Assembly (NCBI RefSeq): GCF_014202215.1
Contig: NZ_JACHGB010000004.1
Location: 62,001-126,000, forward strand
DNA length: 64,000 nucleotides
Direction of reading: 5' to 3'
Source of the DNA: Quisquiliibacterium transsilvanicum
GTDB lineage: Bacteria; Pseudomonadota; Gammaproteobacteria; Burkholderiales; Burkholderiaceae_E
Shown: positions 36,342-45,497 of the stretch, piece by piece
How the letters are laid out: each line of letters opens with the position of its first letter
Numbering within the stretch: position 1 is the stretch's first letter
Program-made: the position numbers and the translations under genes
The notes under the pieces: generated by a model
Told to the model about the DNA's origin: nothing
The model's input: only the letters and a program-made list of their open reading frames with translations
The model's database searches: none

Positions 36342-37057
36342 CAGGCGACCGGAACCACGGTTTCGCGCTTGTCGAACACGAAGAGCCCGCCTTCCCAGTG
36401 CCGCCCGCCCACGGCCTCGAAGTAGCCGAGCACGCCGCCGTCGAGCTGGACCACGTGCTCGAAGCCGGCCTCGTCCATCCAGAGCGCGGCCTTCTCGCAG
36501 CGGATTCCGCCGGTGCAGAAGGTGACCACGCGCCTGCCGGCCAGCCGGGGCCGCAGCGCATCGATCGCGGCAGGGAACTCGCCGAAGTTGTTCAGCCCGG
36601 GGTCGATCGCGCCGGCGAAGCTGCCCGCTTCGACTTCGTAGCGATTGCGGGTGTCGACCAGCGCGATCTCGCGGCCTTCGTCGTCGTGGCCTGCCTGCAG
36701 CCAGCGCTCCAGCGTGGCCGGCGAGACCGCGGGCGCGCGCCCGGCGCGGGGCCGCACGGCGGGCTGGCGCAGCGTGATGATCTCGCGCTTGAGGCGCACC
36801 CGCCAGCGGTCGAAGGCGATCGCCTCCGACCAGGTCCGCCGGGGCTGCAGCCCTGCCAGCGGCGGGTCCTCCTCGAGCAGGCGCATGAAGGCTTCGACCG
36901 CGTCCTCGGGGCCGCTGGCGAACAGGTTGATGCCCTCGGGCGCGAGCAGCACCGTGCCACGCAGGCCGAGTTCCTCCCCGGCGCGGCGCAGGCGCGCGCG
37001 GCGGGCAGGCAGGTCGTCGAGGTCGACGAAGCGGTAGGCGCTGAGGTTCAGGATCAT
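36341..37057 (-). CDS. trhO: tRNA uridine(34) hydroxylase TrhO
   Basis: A 238-residue rhodanese-domain protein of the YceA/TrhO family, which hydroxylates U34 of tRNA using molecular oxygen on the way to 5-methoxyuridine or cmo5U. The N-terminal domain has GTVLLAPEGINLFASG, and the rhodanese domain carries the conserved Cys in FCTGGIRCEKAAL and VDTRNRYEVEAGSF. Length is slightly below the E. coli protein. It diverges from dnaE across a palindrome that could supply a -10 to both genes. Confidence 0.92.
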   Translation of the reverse strand: MILNLSAYRFVDLDDLPARRARLRRAGEELGLRGTVLLAPEGINLFASGPEDAVEAFMRLLEEDPPLAGLQPRRTWSEAIAFDRWRVRLKREIITLRQPAVRPRAGRAPAVSPATLERWLQAGHDDEGREIALVDTRNRYEVEAGSFAGAIDPGLNNFGEFPAAIDALRPRLAGRRVVTFCTGGIRCEKAALWMDEAGFEHVVQLDGGVLGYFEAVGGRHWEGGLFVFDKRETVVPVA

Positions 37058-37137
37058 CGGCGGTCCTCGTGTTCTGTCCGCGGGGGCCGGCTCGGGTCCT
37101 GGCGGGGCGGTCCCGGGCAGGCGCCGGGAGCCCGGGG

Positions 37138-37153
37138 CGGTAGAATTCTACCG
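37138..37153. promoter_or_regulatory. Perfect 16-bp palindrome at dnaE start
   Basis: CGGTAGAATTCTACCG is perfectly self-complementary and ends 1 nt before the dnaE ATG. It contains TAGAAT on both strands (5 of 6 to TATAAT), so it may serve as overlapping -10 elements for dnaE and trhO. A start 7 nt downstream would put the dnaE transcript at its ATG, and no ribosome-binding site is seen. A repressor site is the alternative reading. Confidence 0.55.
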
Positions 37154-40100
37154 ATGCGGCAGCCCGGTTTCGTCCATCTTCGCGTCCACACCGAATACTC
37201 GATCACCGACTCCACCGTCCGGGTGGATGCGCTGGTCGATGCCGCTGTGGCCGACGCCCAGCCCGCGGTGGCGATCACCGACCTGGTCAACCTCTTCGGC
37301 TGGATCAAGTTCTACAAGGCGGCGCGCGGCAAGGGCGTCAAGCCCGTCCTCGGCGCCGACTGCTGGCTGGCCAACGAGGCCGATCGCGACCGGCCCGCGC
37401 GCATGCTGCTGCTGGCGCTCAACCCGCAGGGCTACCTGCGCCTGTGCGAGCTGATCAGCCGCGCCTGGCTCGAGAACGAGTACCGGGGCCGCGCCGAGCT
37501 TTCCCCAGCCTGGTTCGACGAGGGCGGCAACGACGGCCTGATCCTGCTCTCGGGCGCGCGCCAGGGCGACGTGGGCCAGGCGCTGCTGGGCGGCCAGGAC
37601 GAGGCCGCCGCGGAACTGGCGCAGCGCTGGTCCGCGCGCTTTCCCGGCAGCTACTACCTGGAAGTGCAGCGCGCCGGCGCCCCCGAGGACGAAACCCACA
37701 CCCGGGCGGCTGCGCGGCTGGCCGCGCAGCTGGGGCTGCCGGTGGTGGCCACGCACCCCGTTCAGTTCATCGAGCGCGACGGCTTCCGCGCGCACGAGGC
37801 GCGGGTCTGCATCGCCGAGGGCGAGATCCTCGCCAACCCGCGCCGCCAGCGCCGCTTCACCGAGGAACAGTACTTCAAGAGCCAGGCCGAGATGGAGGCG
37901 CTGTTCGCCGACCTGCCCGCGGCGCTGGCCAACAGCGTGGAGATCGCGCGCCGCTGCAGCCTGCCGATGACGCTGGGCAAGCCCAGCCTGCCGCAGTTCC
38001 CCACCCCCGAGGGCGTCACGCTCGACGACTTCATGCGCCAGCAGGCCCGCGAAGGCCTGCGCGAGCGGATGGTGAAGCTGTTCCCCGACGAGGCGCAGCG
38101 CGAAGCGAAGCGCGAGCAGTACGAGGGCCGGCTCGAGTACGAGTGCGACACCATCGTGCAGATGGGCTTCCCGGGCTACTTCCTGATCGTTGCCGACTTC
38201 ATCAACTGGGCCAAGGCCAACGGCGTGCCGGTGGGCCCGGGCCGGGGCTCGGGCGCGGGCTCGCTGGTGGCCTACGTGCTGGGCATCACCGACCTCGACC
38301 CCATCCCCTACGCGCTGCTGTTCGAGCGCTTCCTGAACCCGGAACGGGTGTCGATGCCCGACTTCGACATCGACTTCTGCCAGGAGAACCGCTGGAAGGT
38401 CATCGAGTACGTGCGCGGCAAGTACGGCGAGCAGGCGGTGTCGCAGATCGCCACCTTCGGCACCATGGCATCCAAGGCCGTGATCCGCGATGTCGGCCGC
38501 GTGCTCGACATGGGCTACAACTTCTGCGACCAGCTCTCCAAGCTGATCCCGGTGGTGCAGAACAAGCCGGTGTCGCTGGCCAAGGCGCGCGAGGCCGAGC
38601 CGCTGCTGCGCGAGCGCGAGGAGCGCGAGGACGAGGTGCGCGAACTGCTGGCGCTGGCCGAGCCGCTGGAGGACCTCGCCCGCAACGTCGGCATGCATGC
38701 CGGCGGCGTGCTGATCGCGCCCGGCAGGCTCACCGACTTCTGTCCGCTGTACAAGGCGCCGGGCACCGATTCCGTCGTCAGCCAGTACGACAAGGACGAC
38801 GTCGAGGCGGTGGGCCTGGTGAAGTTCGACTTCCTCGGCCTGCGCAACCTGACCATCCTGCAGATGGCGGTCGATTACATCAACGCCCGCCACCCCGAGA
38901 AGCCGCTCGACCTCTCCACGCTTGCTTTCACCGATCCCAGGGCCTACCAGGTGCTGAAGGACGCGAACACCACCGCGATCTTCCAGGTGGAAAGCGACGG
39001 GATGAAGAAGCTGCTGAAGAAGCTGCAGCCCGACCGCTTCGAGGACATCATCGCCGCGCTGGCGCTCTACCGGCCGGGCCCGCTGGGCTCCGGAATGGTC
39101 GACGACTTCATCCTGCGCAAGAAGGGCGAGCAGCGGATCGACTACTTCCACCCGGACCTGAAGGCCTGCCTGGAGCCCACCTACGGGGTGATCGTCTACC
39201 AGGAACAGGTGATGCAGATCGCGCAGACCATCGGCGGCTACACGCTGGGTGGCGCCGACCTGCTGCGGCGTGCGATGGGCAAGAAGAAGCCCGAGGAGAT
39301 GGCCGAGCACCGCGGGCTGTTCGTCGAGGGCGCGAAGACGAAGGGCTACGAGGTCGACCTCGCCAACCGCCTCTTCGACCTGATGGCGATGTTCGCGGAG
39401 TACGGCTTCAACAAGTCGCACACCGCCGCGTATGCGGTGGTCACCTATCACACCGCCTGGCTGAAGGCCTACTACCCGTCGGAGTTCCTCGCCGCGACGC
39501 TGTCGTCGGAGATGGACGACACCGACAAGCTGCAGTTCTTCGTCGCCGACTGCAAGGCCAACGGCGTGCAGGTGCTGCCGCCCGACATCAACGCCTCCGG
39601 CTACCGGTTCCAGCCGGTGTCCGAGCGCGCCATCCGCTACGGGCTCGGCGCGGTAAAGGGCTCCGGCGAGAACGCGGTGCTGAACGTGCTGAAGGCGCGC
39701 GAGGCCGGCCCCTTCACCGACCTCTTCGAGTTCTGCACCCGCATCGACCGCAAGCTCGTCAACCGCCGCACCATCGAGGCGCTGGCGCGCGCCGGCGCCT
39801 TCGATTCGCTGGAGCCCGATCGTGCCCGGGTGCTCGCCAACGTGGGCAAGGCGATGGAGGCGGCCGACGCCGCGGCCGCCTCGGTCGACCAGGTGAGCCT
39901 GTTCGACGCCGGCGACGCCGAGGGCGGCGCGCCCATCGACTGGGAGAACGTCGCGCCCTGGAGCGAGCGCCAGCGGCTGCAGGAGGAGAAGAGCGCGCTG
40001 GGCTTCTTCCTAACCGGCCACCTGTTCCACGGCTTCGAGGCCGAGGTGCGCCGCTTCGCGCGAACGAAGCTCGCCGACCTGCAGCCCGCGCAGCAGCCGC

Positions 40101-40603
40101 AGTGGATCGCCGGCATCGTGGCCTCGCAGCGCACGCAGATGAGCCGGCGCGGAAAGATGAGCATCGTGATGCTGGACGATGGCACCGGTGCGCTCGAGGT
40201 CACGCTCTACAACGAGACCTTCGAGCGCTTCCGCACGCTGATCCGCGAGGACGAGCTGCTGGTGATCCAGGCCAAGGTGAGCCGCGACGACTACAGCGGC
40301 GGACAGCGCGTGATCGCCGAGCGGGTGCTGGGCCTGACCGAGGCGCGCCAGGAATTCGGCAAGCGGCTGACGATCCGCTTGAACGGTCTCGCCGAGGCCG
40401 GGCTGCTGCGCGAGGTGATCCACCCGTACCGGCCGCAGGGCGCCGGCGACGCGCCCGCGATGCCGGTGGTCGTCGAATACGGCAATGCCGACGCCCGCTG
40501 CTCGGTGGAGCTCGGCGCCGACTGGCGGGTGCGCCCGCAGGAGGACCTGATCGTCGAGGCGCGCAGCCGGCTGCACGCGCAGGACGTCTCGGTCGAGTAC
40601 TGA
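37154..40603 (+). CDS. dnaE: DNA polymerase III subunit alpha
   Basis: The 1149-residue replicative polymerase. N-terminal PHP domain (FVHLRVHTEYSI, AITDLVNLFG), then the palm with catalytic MPDFDIDF and GPGRGSGAGSLVAYVLGITDLDP, the fingers, a tandem helix-hairpin-helix, an OB fold and a C-terminal tail. Length and order match proteobacterial DnaE1. The ATG has no clear Shine-Dalgarno and lies right after a perfect palindrome. The glycosyltransferase gene starts 3 nt downstream, so envelope genes may be read from the same promoter. Confidence 0.96.
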   Translation: MRQPGFVHLRVHTEYSITDSTVRVDALVDAAVADAQPAVAITDLVNLFGWIKFYKAARGKGVKPVLGADCWLANEADRDRPARMLLLALNPQGYLRLCELISRAWLENEYRGRAELSPAWFDEGGNDGLILLSGARQGDVGQALLGGQDEAAAELAQRWSARFPGSYYLEVQRAGAPEDETHTRAAARLAAQLGLPVVATHPVQFIERDGFRAHEARVCIAEGEILANPRRQRRFTEEQYFKSQAEMEALFADLPAALANSVEIARRCSLPMTLGKPSLPQFPTPEGVTLDDFMRQQAREGLRERMVKLFPDEAQREAKREQYEGRLEYECDTIVQMGFPGYFLIVADFINWAKANGVPVGPGRGSGAGSLVAYVLGITDLDPIPYALLFERFLNPERVSMPDFDIDFCQENRWKVIEYVRGKYGEQAVSQIATFGTMASKAVIRDVGRVLDMGYNFCDQLSKLIPVVQNKPVSLAKAREAEPLLREREEREDEVRELLALAEPLEDLARNVGMHAGGVLIAPGRLTDFCPLYKAPGTDSVVSQYDKDDVEAVGLVKFDFLGLRNLTILQMAVDYINARHPEKPLDLSTLAFTDPRAYQVLKDANTTAIFQVESDGMKKLLKKLQPDRFEDIIAALALYRPGPLGSGMVDDFILRKKGEQRIDYFHPDLKACLEPTYGVIVYQEQVMQIAQTIGGYTLGGADLLRRAMGKKKPEEMAEHRGLFVEGAKTKGYEVDLANRLFDLMAMFAEYGFNKSHTAAYAVVTYHTAWLKAYYPSEFLAATLSSEMDDTDKLQFFVADCKANGVQVLPPDINASGYRFQPVSERAIRYGLGAVKGSGENAVLNVLKAREAGPFTDLFEFCTRIDRKLVNRRTIEALARAGAFDSLEPDRARVLANVGKAMEAADAAAASVDQVSLFDAGDAEGGAPIDWENVAPWSERQRLQEEKSALGFFLTGHLFHGFEAEVRRFARTKLADLQPAQQPQWIAGIVASQRTQMSRRGKMSIVMLDDGTGALEVTLYNETFERFRTLIREDELLVIQAKVSRDDYSGGQRVIAERVLGLTEARQEFGKRLTIRLNGLAEAGLLREVIHPYRPQGAGDAPAMPVVVEYGNADARCSVELGADWRVRPQEDLIVEARSRLHAQDVSVEY

Positions 40604-40606
40604 TCG

Positions 40607-41896
40607 ATGGACGCCCGGCCGCTGCAGGTGGCCATCGTGCGCGCACGCTACAACCCCTACGGCGGTGCGGAGCGCTTCGTCCAGCGCGCGCTCGCTGCGC
40701 TCGCCTCGGGCGGCGCCGAGGTCACCGTGATCGCGCGGCGCTGGACGCCGCCGCGCGACGGCGAGGCCGCGGTGCCGATGCGGCTGCTGCGCGTCGATCC
40801 CTTCCACCTGGGCAGCCTCTGGCGCGACTGGTCCTTCGCGCGCGGCGTGCGCCGCGTGCTGGCCGGGCGCAGCTTCGACATCGTCCAGAGCCATGAACGG
40901 ATCGCCGGGCTGCCGCTCTACCGGGCGGGCGACGGCGTGCATGCGGAGTACCTCGCGCAGCGCCGGCGCGCCGAGCCGGGCTGGCGCGCCGCGCTCACCG
41001 CGGCGAGCCCCTACCACCGCTACGTGCTCGCCGCCGAGCGGGCGATGTTCACGCACCCGGCGCTGCGCGCGGTCATCTGCAACTCGGAGATGGTGCGCGG
41101 CGAGATCCACTCGCGCTTCGGCGTGCCGATGGACAAGCTGCACCTGGTGCGCAACGGCGTGGACCTCGAGCGCTTCCGGCCACCGACGCTGGCCGAGCGC
41201 AGCGCGGCCCGCGAGGGCCTGGGCCTCGAGCCAGGGCGCACCGTGTTCGCGTACGTGGGCTCGGGCTTCGCCCGCAAGGGCCTGGCGGCGTCGATCCGCG
41301 CGCTGGCGGCGATGCCGGGCGCGCGGGGCGTCGGCCATCCGGCCGTGGCCGGGGCCGGGGCCGGGGCGGGTGCCATCCCTCGGACCTGCGCCGGCATCGG
41401 CAGGGCGGCTGCGGAGGCCGCAATCGCCGCGGCGCCGAAGCCCCTGCCGCCGGTGCTTCTCGTGGCCGGCGCCGACCGCAAGCTGGCGGCGCATCGCGCC
41501 CTCGCTGGCCGGCTGGGCGTCGCCGGGCAGGTGCGCTTCCTAGGCGGCGTCGACGACGTGCGCCCGGTGCTGTGGGCGGCGGACGCCTTCGTGCTGCCCA
41601 CGCTCTACGACCCCTTCCCGAACGCGGTGCTCGAGGCGCTCGCCTGCGGATTGCCCGCGGTGACCAGCACCAGGAGCGGCGCGGCCGAGTTCATCCGCGC
41701 GGGCGAGAACGGCTTCGTGGTCGATGCGCTGGACATCGGCGGCATCGCGCGGGCGCTGGACGCGCTGGCCGATCCGCAGGGCCGCGGCGCGCGGGCAGCC
41801 GCCGCGCGCGCCAGCGTCGCGCCGCTGTCGCTGGATGCGCTGGGCGCCCAGCTGATCGCCCTCTATCGGCGGCTGATAGAATCACCGGCTCCGTGA
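40607..41896 (+). CDS. Glycosyltransferase family 4 protein
   Basis: A 429-residue GT-B enzyme, cytoplasmic or membrane-bound, likely in lipopolysaccharide core assembly. Early GGAERFVQRALAALASGGAEV, VRNGVDLERFRPP, and the nucleotide-sugar-binding PTLYDPFPNAVLEALACGLPAVTS near the C-terminus. Residues about 234-282 hold a Gly/Ala-rich insertion (GHPAVAGAGAGAGA) between the two halves. It begins 3 nt after dnaE, and its stop overlaps the msbA GTG. The acceptor sugar is unknown. Confidence 0.87.
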   Translation: MDARPLQVAIVRARYNPYGGAERFVQRALAALASGGAEVTVIARRWTPPRDGEAAVPMRLLRVDPFHLGSLWRDWSFARGVRRVLAGRSFDIVQSHERIAGLPLYRAGDGVHAEYLAQRRRAEPGWRAALTAASPYHRYVLAAERAMFTHPALRAVICNSEMVRGEIHSRFGVPMDKLHLVRNGVDLERFRPPTLAERSAAREGLGLEPGRTVFAYVGSGFARKGLAASIRALAAMPGARGVGHPAVAGAGAGAGAIPRTCAGIGRAAAEAAIAAAPKPLPPVLLVAGADRKLAAHRALAGRLGVAGQVRFLGGVDDVRPVLWAADAFVLPTLYDPFPNAVLEALACGLPAVTSTRSGAAEFIRAGENGFVVDALDIGGIARALDALADPQGRGARAAAARASVAPLSLDALGAQLIALYRRLIESPAP

Positions 41897-43638
41897 AGCA
41901 GAGTCTCGCCATCTATCGCCGGCTGATGGCCTACACGAAGCCCTACATCAAGGGTTTCGCGCTGGCGCTGACCGGCATGGTGATCGCAGCAGCGACCGAA
42001 CCCCTGTTCCCGGCGCTGATGAAGCCGCTGCTCGACGAGGGCTTCGTCGGGAAGTCGGGGCTCGCGCTGTGGTACGTGCCTGCCGCCATCATCGGCATCT
42101 TCGTGGTGCGGGGCATCGCCACCTTCACCAGCAACTACGCGCTCACCTGGGTCGCGAACAAGGTGCTGGCCGACATGCGCCGCGAGATGTTCGGCCACAT
42201 GCTCAGGCTGCCGGCCTCGGAGTTCGAGCGCGAGGCCTCGGGCCTGCTGATCTCCCGCATCGTGTTCGAGGTCAACAACGTCACCGCAGCGGCCACGCGG
42301 GTGCTCACCACCATCGTGCGCGACAGCCTGGTCATCCTCGGGCTGCTGGGCTGGCTGTTCTACCTGAACTGGCAGCTGACCCTGGTCGCGCTGGTGCTGA
42401 TTCCCGTGATCGCCGTCGTGGTGGCGTCCTTCAGCAGGCGGATGCGGCGGCTCAACCGCCAGAGCCTCGAGCACACCGGCGAGCTCACCCGGGTGGTCGA
42501 GGAGGCGGTCCACGGCTACAAGCCGATCAAGGTCTTCGGTGCGTACGGCCGCGAGACCGAGCTCTTCGGGCGCACCGTGGAACGGCTGCGCGGGTTCGCG
42601 ATGCGCCACCAGGTCGCCGCCGGGGCCACGGTGCCGATCACGCAGATCTTCGCGGCGATCGCCGTGGCCATCGTCGTGTCGATCGCGCTGATGCAGTCGA
42701 TGGACAACCAGACCACGGTGGGCGGCTTCGTGTCGTTCATCACCGCGATGCTGATGCTGCTGGCGCCGCTCAAGCACCTGGCCGACATCAACGGTCCGCT
42801 GCAGCGCGGGCTGGCCGCCGCCGAGAGCGTGTTCCACCTGCTCGACCAGGCGGCGGAGCCGGACGAAGGCACCCGCACGCTGGAGCGCGCGCGCGGCGCC
42901 CTGCGCTTCGAGAAGGTGAGCTTCCGCTATCCGGGCGCCGACCGGGACGCGCTCTCGGAGATCGACCTGGACATCGAGCCCGGCGAGCTGGTCGCGCTGG
43001 TGGGCAGCTCCGGCGGCGGCAAGACCACGCTGGTGAACCTCGTGCCGCGCTTCTTCTCGCCCACCTCGGGACGCGTGCTGCTCGATGGGGTGCCGCTTTC
43101 GGAGCTGGCGCTTGGAAGCCTGCGCGACCAGCTCGCGCTGGTGAGCCAGGACATCGTGCTCTTCAACGACACCGTGCGGGCCAACGTCGCTTTCGGCGTG
43201 ACGCGGGACGTGAGCGACGAGGCGATCTGGGAGGCGCTGCGGGCCGCCGCGCTCGACGAGGTCGTCCGGGCGCTGCCGCAGGGGCTGGATGCGCCGGCGG
43301 GTGAGCGCGGCGCGCGCTTCTCCGGCGGCCAGCGGCAGCGGCTCGCGATCGCGCGGGCGCTGCTCAAGGACGCCCCGGTGCTGCTGCTGGACGAGGCGAC
43401 TTCCGCGCTGGATTCGCACACCGAGCGGGAGGTGCAGAACGCGCTGGAGCGCACGACGGCCGGGCGCACCACGCTGGTCATCGCGCACCGGCTGTCGACG
43501 ATCGAGCGCGCCGACCGCATCGTGGTGCTCGAGGGCGGGCGCATCGTCGAGCAGGGACGGCACGCCGAGCTGATCGCGCGCGGCGGCATCTACGCGCAGC
43601 TGCACCGCATCCAGTACGCCTCCGCCGGCCAGGCCTGA
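41893..43638 (+). CDS. msbA: Lipid A export ABC transporter MsbA
   Basis: A 581-residue half-transporter: six TM segments (about 20-310), then an ATPase with Walker A GSSGGGKTTL, signature FSGGQRQRLAIARAL, Walker B VLLLDEATSALD and the H-loop VIAHRLST. It flips lipid A-core across the inner membrane as a homodimer. GTG 41893 overlaps the previous stop (GTGA), so it is coupled to the glycosyltransferase. The lipopolysaccharide gene context supports MsbA over a generic exporter. Confidence 0.93.
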   Translation: MKQSLAIYRRLMAYTKPYIKGFALALTGMVIAAATEPLFPALMKPLLDEGFVGKSGLALWYVPAAIIGIFVVRGIATFTSNYALTWVANKVLADMRREMFGHMLRLPASEFEREASGLLISRIVFEVNNVTAAATRVLTTIVRDSLVILGLLGWLFYLNWQLTLVALVLIPVIAVVVASFSRRMRRLNRQSLEHTGELTRVVEEAVHGYKPIKVFGAYGRETELFGRTVERLRGFAMRHQVAAGATVPITQIFAAIAVAIVVSIALMQSMDNQTTVGGFVSFITAMLMLLAPLKHLADINGPLQRGLAAAESVFHLLDQAAEPDEGTRTLERARGALRFEKVSFRYPGADRDALSEIDLDIEPGELVALVGSSGGGKTTLVNLVPRFFSPTSGRVLLDGVPLSELALGSLRDQLALVSQDIVLFNDTVRANVAFGVTRDVSDEAIWEALRAAALDEVVRALPQGLDAPAGERGARFSGGQRQRLAIARALLKDAPVLLLDEATSALDSHTEREVQNALERTTAGRTTLVIAHRLSTIERADRIVVLEGGRIVEQGRHAELIARGGIYAQLHRIQYASAGQA

Positions 43639-43676
43639 CGCGCATCGGCAGCGCGGGCGCTTCAAGGGAATCGCAG

Positions 43677-44777
43677 ATGGACATCCTCCACACCGAAGCG
43701 TCCTGCGGCTGGGGCGGGCAGGAGATCCGCATCCTCAGCGAATCCGCGGGGATGATCGCGCGCGGCCACCGGGTCGCGCTCGCCTGCCCTCCGGAGGCGC
43801 CGATCGCGCGGGAGGCGCCGGCGCACGGTCTCGAGCTGATTCCGCTGCCGATCGGCAGGAAGCGCCTGCCCGGCCTGCGCGCGCTGCGCCGGCTGCTCTC
43901 GGAGCGCCGCTTCGACGTGGTGAACACCCACAGCTCCACCGACAGCTGGCTGGCGGCGCTGGCCTGCGCCAGCCTGCGCGACGCCCCCGCGCTGGTGCGC
44001 ACCCGGCACATCTCGGCGCCGATCGCGCGCACGGCGTCCAACCGCTGGCTCTACGCGCGCGCCAGCGCCTTCGTCGTGACCACGGGCGAGAGCCTGCGCG
44101 AGGAGGTGATCCGGCGCACCGGGAGCGATCCCCAGCGGGTGGTTTCGATTCCCACCGGCATCGATCACGAACGCTTCGCGCCCGCCGACCGCGCCAGCGC
44201 GCGCGCCGCGCTCGGGCTGCCCGCCGACCGCTTCATCGTGGGCATCGTGGCCACGCTGCGCAGCTGGAAGGGGCATCGCTTCCTGGTCGACGCGGTCGCG
44301 CCGCTCGCCGACCCGGAGCTGCTGCTGGTGATCGTTGGCGACGGGCCGCAGCAGGAGGCGCTTGCGCGGCAGGTGGCCGACGGCGGCCTCGAGGGCCGCG
44401 TGAGGCTGGTCGGCCAGCGCACCGACGTGCCAGCCTGGCTGCAGGCCTTCGACGTCTTCGCATTGCCGTCCTACGCCAACGAGGGCGTGCCTCAGGCGCT
44501 GATCCAGGCGATGCTGTGCGGCCTGCCGAGCATCACCACGACGGCCGGGGCGATCGGCGAGATCGCCCTGGACGGACGCACCGCGCTGGTGGTGGCACAG
44601 CAGGACAGCGCCGCGCTGGCCGCGGCCATCCTGCGGCTGCGCGCCGACCCTGCGCTGCGCGCTTCGCTGGGCGCCGCTGCGCGCGCGCACTGCCTGGATG
44701 GCTTCACCCGAGAGTCGATGCTCGACCGGATGGAGGACGTCTTTCGCCGGGCGGCCGCTGCGCGCGCCGTTCGCTGA
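43677..44777 (+). CDS. Glycosyltransferase family 4 protein
   Basis: A 366-residue GT-B glycosyltransferase. The N-terminal half starts DILHTEASCGWGGQEIRIL and carries VVNTHSSTDSWLAALA; the C-terminal donor half has IVGIVATLRSWKGHRFLVDA and LPSYANEGVPQALIQAMLCGLPSI, with the Glu of the EX7E motif. It lies 38 nt after msbA and is probably a lipopolysaccharide-core heptosyl- or hexosyl-transferase, soluble or peripheral. Sugar not assigned. Confidence 0.88.
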   Translation: MDILHTEASCGWGGQEIRILSESAGMIARGHRVALACPPEAPIAREAPAHGLELIPLPIGRKRLPGLRALRRLLSERRFDVVNTHSSTDSWLAALACASLRDAPALVRTRHISAPIARTASNRWLYARASAFVVTTGESLREEVIRRTGSDPQRVVSIPTGIDHERFAPADRASARAALGLPADRFIVGIVATLRSWKGHRFLVDAVAPLADPELLLVIVGDGPQQEALARQVADGGLEGRVRLVGQRTDVPAWLQAFDVFALPSYANEGVPQALIQAMLCGLPSITTTAGAIGEIALDGRTALVVAQQDSAALAAAILRLRADPALRASLGAAARAHCLDGFTRESMLDRMEDVFRRAAAARAVR

Positions 44778-44791
44778 CGCTTTCCGGGACA

Positions 44792-45442
44792 ATGCCAGTC
44801 ATGCAGAACGAATCCCTCGAGAAGCTCTACCGCAGCCACCACGCCGCGAACCGCCGCCCCGATTTCGCCGTTCGCGAGGAGGAGCGCGCGCAACTGCTCA
44901 GCCGATGGATCGGGCAGGGGCGGCGCCTGTGCGATTTCGGCTGCCGCGACGGACAGCTCACGCGCCACTACCTGCCGGGCAACGAGGTGGTCGGCTGCGA
45001 GATCGACCCCGAGGCGATCGCGCGGGCGCGCGAGCGGGGCATCGACGCCCGGTCCACCGACCTGAACCAGCCGCTGGACTTCGCCGACGGCGAATTCGAC
45101 GTGGTGGTCGCATGCGAGGTGCTCGAGCACCTGCCCTACTGGGACATCAGCGTGCGCGAGATGGCCAGGGTGCTGCGCCCCGGCGGCCTGTTCCTGGGCA
45201 CCATCCCGCTCGCCTATCACCTGAACGATCGTTGGCGAGTCCTCCGAGGGCGCCCGCTGCTGTCGGCCAAGGATCCCACCCACGTGAAATTCCTCGCCTA
45301 TGACGACTTCATCGCGCGGATGACCCGCTACGGGCTGAAGCTCGAGGAGATCCGGGTGATCGAGGGCGGGGGTTCCTTCCGCTCCCGCTTTCCGCGCCTG
45401 TTCGCGCGCAACATCGGCTTCCGGTTCGTCAAGCCGGGCTGA
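44792..45442 (+). CDS. Class I SAM-dependent methyltransferase
   Basis: A 216-residue methyltransferase with the SAM motif LCDFGCRDGQLTRHYL, the acidic loop GCEIDPEA, and FDVVVACEVLEHLP. It has the small UbiE/Methyltransf_11 type fold without extra domains. It begins 14 nt after the glycosyltransferase, so it may methylate a saccharide or lipid in envelope assembly, although other targets are possible. ATG 44792 is chosen over 44801 because GGGA lies closer; neither has a strong ribosome-binding site. Confidence 0.85.
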   Translation: MPVMQNESLEKLYRSHHAANRRPDFAVREEERAQLLSRWIGQGRRLCDFGCRDGQLTRHYLPGNEVVGCEIDPEAIARARERGIDARSTDLNQPLDFADGEFDVVVACEVLEHLPYWDISVREMARVLRPGGLFLGTIPLAYHLNDRWRVLRGRPLLSAKDPTHVKFLAYDDFIARMTRYGLKLEEIRVIEGGGSFRSRFPRLFARNIGFRFVKPG

Positions 45443-45497
45443 GCTTGGGCGGGCCGCGGGCTGCGGCGCCGCAGGCTTCGGCGCTGCGACAGCGCGT

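Noticed and set aside
41883-41897. Possible tRNA-like or attachment sequence at the msbA start
   Set aside because: It is only the end of the glycosyltransferase gene and the overlapping GTG start.
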